Source: Terriglobia bacterium (GTDB taxonomy: Bacteria; Acidobacteriota; Terriglobia; Bryobacterales; Bryobacteraceae). From it: a stretch of DNA of 64,000 nt. A model generated the notes under the pieces. That model had not been told where the DNA came from, did not search any database, and saw only the letters and a list, made by a program, of their open reading frames with translations. Position 1 is the stretch's first letter. Each line of letters begins with the position of its first letter. Where the stretch lies: assembly GCA_020073445.1 (NCBI GenBank), contig JAIQFE010000011.1, forward strand, positions 1-64,000, written 5' to 3'. This document shows positions 60,614 through 64,000 of the stretch, piece after piece. Position numbers and translations under genes: made by a program.

Positions 60614-61615
60614 ATGCCGACGACCTATCGGGCGGTGATGTTGACGAAGAAAGGCGGCCCCGAAGTGCTCCAGGTCGTCGAGTTGCCGGTCGAACCACCT
60701 GGTCCAGGGCAACTGCGCATTCGCGTGCGTGCGGCCGGCGTGGGCGCAACCGAACTGATCATGCTGACGGGCGGCTATCTATACGCGCCGAAGATCCCAT
60801 TCGTGCCTGGATATGAGGTAGCCGGCGTGGTGGACGCGATCGGCGCTGGTGTCGCCGGATTCGAGGTGGGGCAGCGCGTGGCAGCGCTCACGGTTTATGG
60901 CAGCTTCGCAGAGTTTCTCGTTCGTGAGGCCGAACATTTTCTGCCGATCCCAGGCGGCGTCTCCGATCGCGACGCGGCTGCTGTGATCCTGAACTACGTG
61001 ACTGCCTGGCAAATGATTCATCGCGTCGCAAAAGTGCAGCGGGGCCAGACAGCTTTGGTCACGGGTGCGGCAGGAGGTGTCGGAACGGCGGCTTTGCAAC
61101 TGCTGCAACTGGCCGGAGTGAAGACGTATGGCGCGGCGTCCGCGTCGAAACACGGCCTCCTGCGTTCTCTCGGCGCGACGCCGATCGACTATCGGGCGGG
61201 GCGCCTCGATCGGCTCGCCCGCGCTCTCGAACCCCAAGGCGTCGATTACGCGTTCGACGCCGTCGGCGGGAGCAATATCGGCCTGTGCATTAGTGCGGTC
61301 CGGCGGGGCGGCACGGTGGTCGGTTTTGGTTTCGTTGGCGCCGAGAGTGCGCTTTCCAAGCTCGCCATGTTCGCCAATCTATTTATCGGAGCCCGCCTGC
61401 GAGGCCGGCGCGGGACGTTTTACGGCATCACCGCACTGTACCGGAAGGATCCGAAGCCGCTGCGCGAGGATTTGCCGAAGATCTTCGCGCTCCTCGCGGA
61501 GAAGAAGATCAACCCGCTGGTTAGCCACACGTTCGGTCTTCTTGAGGCAAGACAAGCTATCGAGCTCCTGGCAAAGGGTAAGGTGGAAGGCAAAATAGTA
61601 CTGGTGAGTAGCTGA
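60614..61615 (+). CDS. Quinone oxidoreductase-type MDR protein
   Basis: A 333-residue zinc-free medium-chain dehydrogenase: YRAVMLTKKGGPEVLQVVEL, VRAAGVGATELIMLTGGYLY, PFVPGYEVAGVVDAIG, Rossmann segment VTGAAGGVGTAALQLLQLAG, and a C-terminal LVSHTFGLLEARQAIELLAK. It would reduce quinones or enones with NADPH. It is a second member of the same broad family as the protein at 47896. ATG 60614 has GAGG 6 nt upstream; the frame is open far upstream but that part is antisense to the FMN-binding gene. It is divergent from the flavin operon with 32 bp between starts. Confidence 0.88.
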   Translation: MPTTYRAVMLTKKGGPEVLQVVELPVEPPGPGQLRIRVRAAGVGATELIMLTGGYLYAPKIPFVPGYEVAGVVDAIGAGVAGFEVGQRVAALTVYGSFAEFLVREAEHFLPIPGGVSDRDAAAVILNYVTAWQMIHRVAKVQRGQTALVTGAAGGVGTAALQLLQLAGVKTYGAASASKHGLLRSLGATPIDYRAGRLDRLARALEPQGVDYAFDAVGGSNIGLCISAVRRGGTVVGFGFVGAESALSKLAMFANLFIGARLRGRRGTFYGITALYRKDPKPLREDLPKIFALLAEKKINPLVSHTFGLLEARQAIELLAKGKVEGKIVLVSS

Positions 61616-61636
61616 CGTGCCACAGTATCCTGGAGA

Positions 61637-62170
61637 ATGCATCAGGGATTCACGGTATGGTTCACCGGCATGTCCGGCGCGGGGAAGAGCACGGTCTCGA
61701 CTCTGCTTGCCCAGCGGCTGTGCGCGGCGGGCGCCAAGGTGGAATTGCTCGATGGCGATATCGTGCGCACGCATCTTTCCAAGGGCCTGGGTTATAGCCG
61801 CGAGGATCGTGACGAAAACATCCGCCGCATCGGCTTCGTCTGCGAACTGCTCTCCCGCAATGGCGTGATCGCGATTGCCGCGGCCATCTCGCCCTATCGC
61901 GAAGTGCGCCGGAGCGTCCGGGCGCGCATTCCCAACTTCGTCGAAGTCTACATGGAATGCCCCATGGATGTGCTGATCGAACGCGATGCCAAGGGTCTCT
62001 ACAAGAAGGCTCTGGCCGGCGAGATCGACCACTTCACCGGCATCTCCGATCCATACGAATCTCCGGAAGCGGCCGAGCTGATCATTCATTCCTCCGTGGA
62101 GACTCCCGAGCAAAGCGCCGATAGAGTCTGGCATACACTCAAGAGCTTGGGACTGATCGCTTATGCCTGA
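61637..62170 (+). CDS. cysC: Adenylylsulfate (APS) kinase
   Basis: A 177-residue APS kinase. It has [20 protein letters not shown] (Walker A GMSGAGKS), the [18 protein letters not shown] block with the DGD metal residue, [14 protein letters not shown], the conserved [10 protein letters not shown], and [17 protein letters not shown], then [18 protein letters not shown] for the lid. It phosphorylates APS to PAPS in sulfate assimilation or sulfation. No ATP sulfurylase or PAPS reductase is adjacent. The gene follows the oxidoreductase by about 20 bp on the same strand. Confidence 0.92.
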   Translation: MHQGFTVWFTGMSGAGKSTVSTLLAQRLCAAGAKVELLDGDIVRTHLSKGLGYSREDRDENIRRIGFVCELLSRNGVIAIAAAISPYREVRRSVRARIPNFVEVYMECPMDVLIERDAKGLYKKALAGEIDHFTGISDPYESPEAAELIIHSSVETPEQSADRVWHTLKSLGLIAYA

Positions 62171-62179
62171 TTCTTGCTT

Positions 62180-63475
62180 ATGATCGATTTGCACTCGCAC
62201 ACCACCGCGTCGGACGGGACTTTTTCGCCGGCGCAGCTGGTGGATGAGGCGGGACGCACCGGTGTCCGCATCCTGGGAATCACCGATCACGATACGTTTT
62301 CCGGATATGACCAGGCTTTGCCGCTGGCCCGGCAGACGGGGCTGGAACTGGTCTGCGGGATCGAGCTATCCACCAAGCTGCACGGGCATTCGGTGCACCT
62401 GCTGGGCTATTTCCTCAACCCATCCCTCAACCCAGACGGCTTAGGCGATTTTCGAACGTGGATCGGCGACTTGCAGGCGTCGCGCCGCGATCGCAACGTC
62501 CGGTTAATCGCGCGGCTCCGCGAGCTTGGCGTGAACATCACGCTCGAGGAGGTGCAGGCGCGCGGCGGCGGGATGACGGGCCGTCCCCACTTCGCCAAGT
62601 TGCTGCTCGAGAAAGGCTACGTGAGCAGCATGCAACAGGCCTTCGATGATTATCTGGACGAATCCGCCAAGGGCTACGTGACGCGGCGCGAGCCTCAGTT
62701 TGCCGAAGCCGTGCAGCACATTCGGGACGCGGGCGGAATCGCGTCATTGGCTCACCCGATCCGGATTCGCGAGGACGTCGCTGCTGTCCTTTCGGAGTTG
62801 CGCGCCGCGGGGCTGAACGCGATCGAGGCCTATCACAGCGATCACAGCCCGGAGCAGACCAAGTTATATCTGGAGCTTGCCGGGCAGCACGGTCTGCTGA
62901 TCACCGGCGGCTCGGATTTCCATGGCGCGGTTAAGCCGGAGATCCAGCTGGGCACGGGCCGTGGCGGGAATCTCCGGGTTCCAGATGATTTAGTCGATCG
63001 CCAGCGGTGTCAGATCGCTCACCTGGTTTTGATCCAGGTACAAGCCCCGCCATGCGGTGAGACTGGTCAGCGGCGAAAGGTCAGCCACGCGATTCTGTTT
63101 GATGCTCAACGTCTGCAGCGACTTGAGGCTGGCCAGCGGCTTGAGGTCGCTAATCTGGTTGCCATCCAGGTACAGAGATTGGAGCGCGGCCATGCCTTGC
63201 AGCGGGCCCAACTGCACAATCGCATTGCTAGAAAGCTTCAGCGTCTGCAGGTCCTTGAGGTTGGCGAGCGGCGTGAGATCGGAGATTTGATTCAGCGACA
63301 GGTCCAGATAACGCAGATGCGTGAGACCGGCCAACGGCGTCAGATCCTTGATCTTGCTCGCCGCAATGGTGAGCTGCTCAAGGTTGGTGAGTTTGCTGAG
63401 GGGACTAAGGTCAGAGACCTGCGATCCCGTCAGAAAGATGGTGTTGAGATTAGGACAGTTCTCCAAACCGGCTAG
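62180..63475 (+). CDS. PHP-domain phosphoesterase with antisense-overlapping tail
   Basis: A 431-codon frame. Residues 1-270 form a PHP domain of the RNase AM/YciV type: DLHSHTTASDGTFSP, GITDHDTFSGY, CGIELSTKLHGHSVHLLGYF, TGRPHFAKLL, SLAHPIRIR, GGSDFHGAVKP, all metal ligands present. Relatives remove phosphate from 3',5'-bisphosphonucleotides, including pAp, which is produced from PAPS; an APS kinase just upstream fits this well. The family normally ends near GRGGNLRVPDD (about 62990). Here the frame has no stop and runs another 160 codons antisense through the leucine-rich-repeat gene, a tail rich in Gln/Arg/Leu that is probably not functional. ATG 62180 is favoured over TTG 62174. Confidence 0.85.
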   Translation: MIDLHSHTTASDGTFSPAQLVDEAGRTGVRILGITDHDTFSGYDQALPLARQTGLELVCGIELSTKLHGHSVHLLGYFLNPSLNPDGLGDFRTWIGDLQASRRDRNVRLIARLRELGVNITLEEVQARGGGMTGRPHFAKLLLEKGYVSSMQQAFDDYLDESAKGYVTRREPQFAEAVQHIRDAGGIASLAHPIRIREDVAAVLSELRAAGLNAIEAYHSDHSPEQTKLYLELAGQHGLLITGGSDFHGAVKPEIQLGTGRGGNLRVPDDLVDRQRCQIAHLVLIQVQAPPCGETGQRRKVSHAILFDAQRLQRLEAGQRLEVANLVAIQVQRLERGHALQRAQLHNRIARKLQRLQVLEVGERREIGDLIQRQVQITQMRETGQRRQILDLARRNGELLKVGEFAEGTKVRDLRSRQKDGVEIRTVLQTG

Positions 63476-63673
63476 ATCTCGGATCGGCTGGTTCGAAGCG
63501 GAGACCAGGTACACATGGCTCAACTGGTCTTGCGTCAGGGGCTTGGATGGGTCCGCGCCATGGATGAAATTCCTGACGTTCGCCTCGAGGCTCGAATCTT
63601 TGAAGACCGCCGGGTTGTCGGCGGCGAATGCGATCAGGCTCGTCGAAAGAACCATCCGGATGATCGGTTTCAT
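62990..63673 (-). CDS. Exported leucine-rich-repeat protein
   Basis: A 227-residue protein with a signal-like start (IRMVLSTSLIAFAAD) and, from about residue 75, six internalin/SDS22-type 22-residue repeats of form L-x-x-L-x-x-L-x-L-x-x-N-x-I-x-D-L-x-P-L: LTNLEQLTIAASKIKDLTPL, LTHLRYLDLSLNQISDLTPL, LKDLQTLKLSSNAIVQLGPL, MAALQSLYLDGNQISDLKPL, LKSLQTLSIKQNRVADLSPL. It should be a curved solenoid used for protein binding outside the cytoplasm. The gene overlaps the PHP frame for 486 nt on the opposite strand, with its own codon usage being the natural one in that stretch. Confidence 0.85.
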   Translation of the reverse strand: MKPIIRMVLSTSLIAFAADNPAVFKDSSLEANVRNFIHGADPSKPLTQDQLSHVYLVSASNQPIRDLAGLENCPNLNTIFLTGSQVSDLSPLSKLTNLEQLTIAASKIKDLTPLAGLTHLRYLDLSLNQISDLTPLANLKDLQTLKLSSNAIVQLGPLQGMAALQSLYLDGNQISDLKPLASLKSLQTLSIKQNRVADLSPLTSLTAWRGLYLDQNQVSDLTPLAID

Positions 63674-63758
63674 CGGATGCTACCTCCGGAAAGATTGATT
63701 TTACATGTCCATTATATTTCGAGACGAAACGCGGCTACAATGCTAAAGACGAAGAATC

Positions 63759-64000
63759 ATGTCTAGACGGTATGATCCCTACGATGACCGCACCCAGCTG
63801 GCGCGCTACATCGACCGCTACCCGCTTAGCTTTAAGCGGACGCCCCTTGCGCCCTTGGTTCCGCGGCCGCTGACGCTCTCGGAGCAAACGGGACCCGTGG
63901 CGGCCGACTTGTTCACGCTCGGGCCAATGGATCTTTCCAAGACTTCTGCGGACGGGCCTCGGGCCACGGGTCAGCTCATCCAGATCAGCGGGCGCGTCAC
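63759..64000 (+). CDS. Intradiol dioxygenase, PcaH-like (cut by window edge)
   Basis: The open frame from ATG 63759 runs to the window edge (80 codons). It reads PLSFKRTPLAPLVPRPLTLS then EQTGP, GQLIQISGRV, which corresponds to the N-terminal region of protocatechuate 3,4-dioxygenase beta chains, just before the G-R-V-x-D-E-x-G-x-P barrel start. The Fe(III)-binding Tyr/His residues lie further on and are not visible. The enzyme would cleave protocatechuate between the hydroxyls, a different route from the LigB-like enzyme at 42166. TACAAT at 63736-63741 could be its -10 box. Confidence 0.7.
   Translation, partial: MSRRYDPYDDRTQLARYIDRYPLSFKRTPLAPLVPRPLTLSEQTGPVAADLFTLGPMDLSKTSADGPRATGQLIQISGRV

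Noticed and set aside
1-64000. CRISPR array
   Set aside because: No set of regularly spaced direct repeats with unique spacers was seen anywhere.

Overview
The window is GC-rich, gene-dense bacterial chromosome, most likely from an Acidobacteriota bacterium of the Bryobacterales/Solibacter type. This assignment rests on recognised families, not on a marker gene: DUF1592-type cytochromes paired with DUF1552 Tat proteins and ankyrin proteins, three DUF4159 paralogues, TonB-like receptors with N-terminal carboxypeptidase-regulatory domains, an ExeA-type ATPase fused to a lectin-like domain, and many exported c-type cytochromes. No rRNA, intact tRNA or CRISPR array is visible.

Positions 1-3445 look like the right end of an integrated element. 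They hold a truncated IS110-family transposase with a structured leader, a leftward integrase operon (excisionase-like HTH, an unknown ORF, tyrosine recombinase, small resolvase-type HTH) and an XRE-like protein. The element stops at a 57-nt 3' half of tRNA-Leu(UAG), read as an attachment site. Positions 3587-21899 are host genes: an ExeA/lectin fusion, a TonB-type receptor, two DUF4159 proteins, a U32 peptidase, an exported FMN alpha-hydroxy-acid dehydrogenase carrying a CxxCH motif, its divergent GntR regulator, a STAS protein, Uma2 and an alpha/beta hydrolase.

Positions 21925-38726 are the most striking part. A rightward pair encodes an outer-membrane barrel and a decaheme cytochrome with an LVIVD propeller. 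Facing it is a tight leftward operon: NuoE-NuoF fusion, a 713-residue iron-sulfur protein with two cyclic-nucleotide-binding domains in its middle, a haem-b-like membrane protein and a second, membrane-anchored decaheme cytochrome. Divergent to that operon are a c554-like multihaem cytochrome and a tandem HbpS/GlcG protein. Next to them lies an FHA-GAF-adenylate/guanylate cyclase overlapped by a metallo-beta-lactamase-fold hydrolase. Together these read as a possible NADH-to-periplasm/outer-surface electron chain whose cytoplasmic entry could be gated by cAMP or cGMP.

Positions 38775-48858 hold the third DUF4159 gene, a GNAT acetyltransferase, a Wzz-like protein and two divergent catabolic operons. 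Leftward: RidA, ankyrin, LigJ-like hydratase, LigB-like extradiol dioxygenase, NMT1-type binding protein. Rightward: CoA-transferase, enoyl-CoA hydratase, quinone oxidoreductase. Positions 48865-64000 hold an exported ankyrin protein with DUF1552 and DUF1592 proteins, a mono-haem protein of unknown function, an exported phosphoesterase, a compact flavinylation module (FMN-binding protein, ApbE, RnfD-like), a quinone oxidoreductase, APS kinase, a PHP phosphoesterase running antisense into a leucine-rich-repeat gene, and the start of an intradiol dioxygenase.
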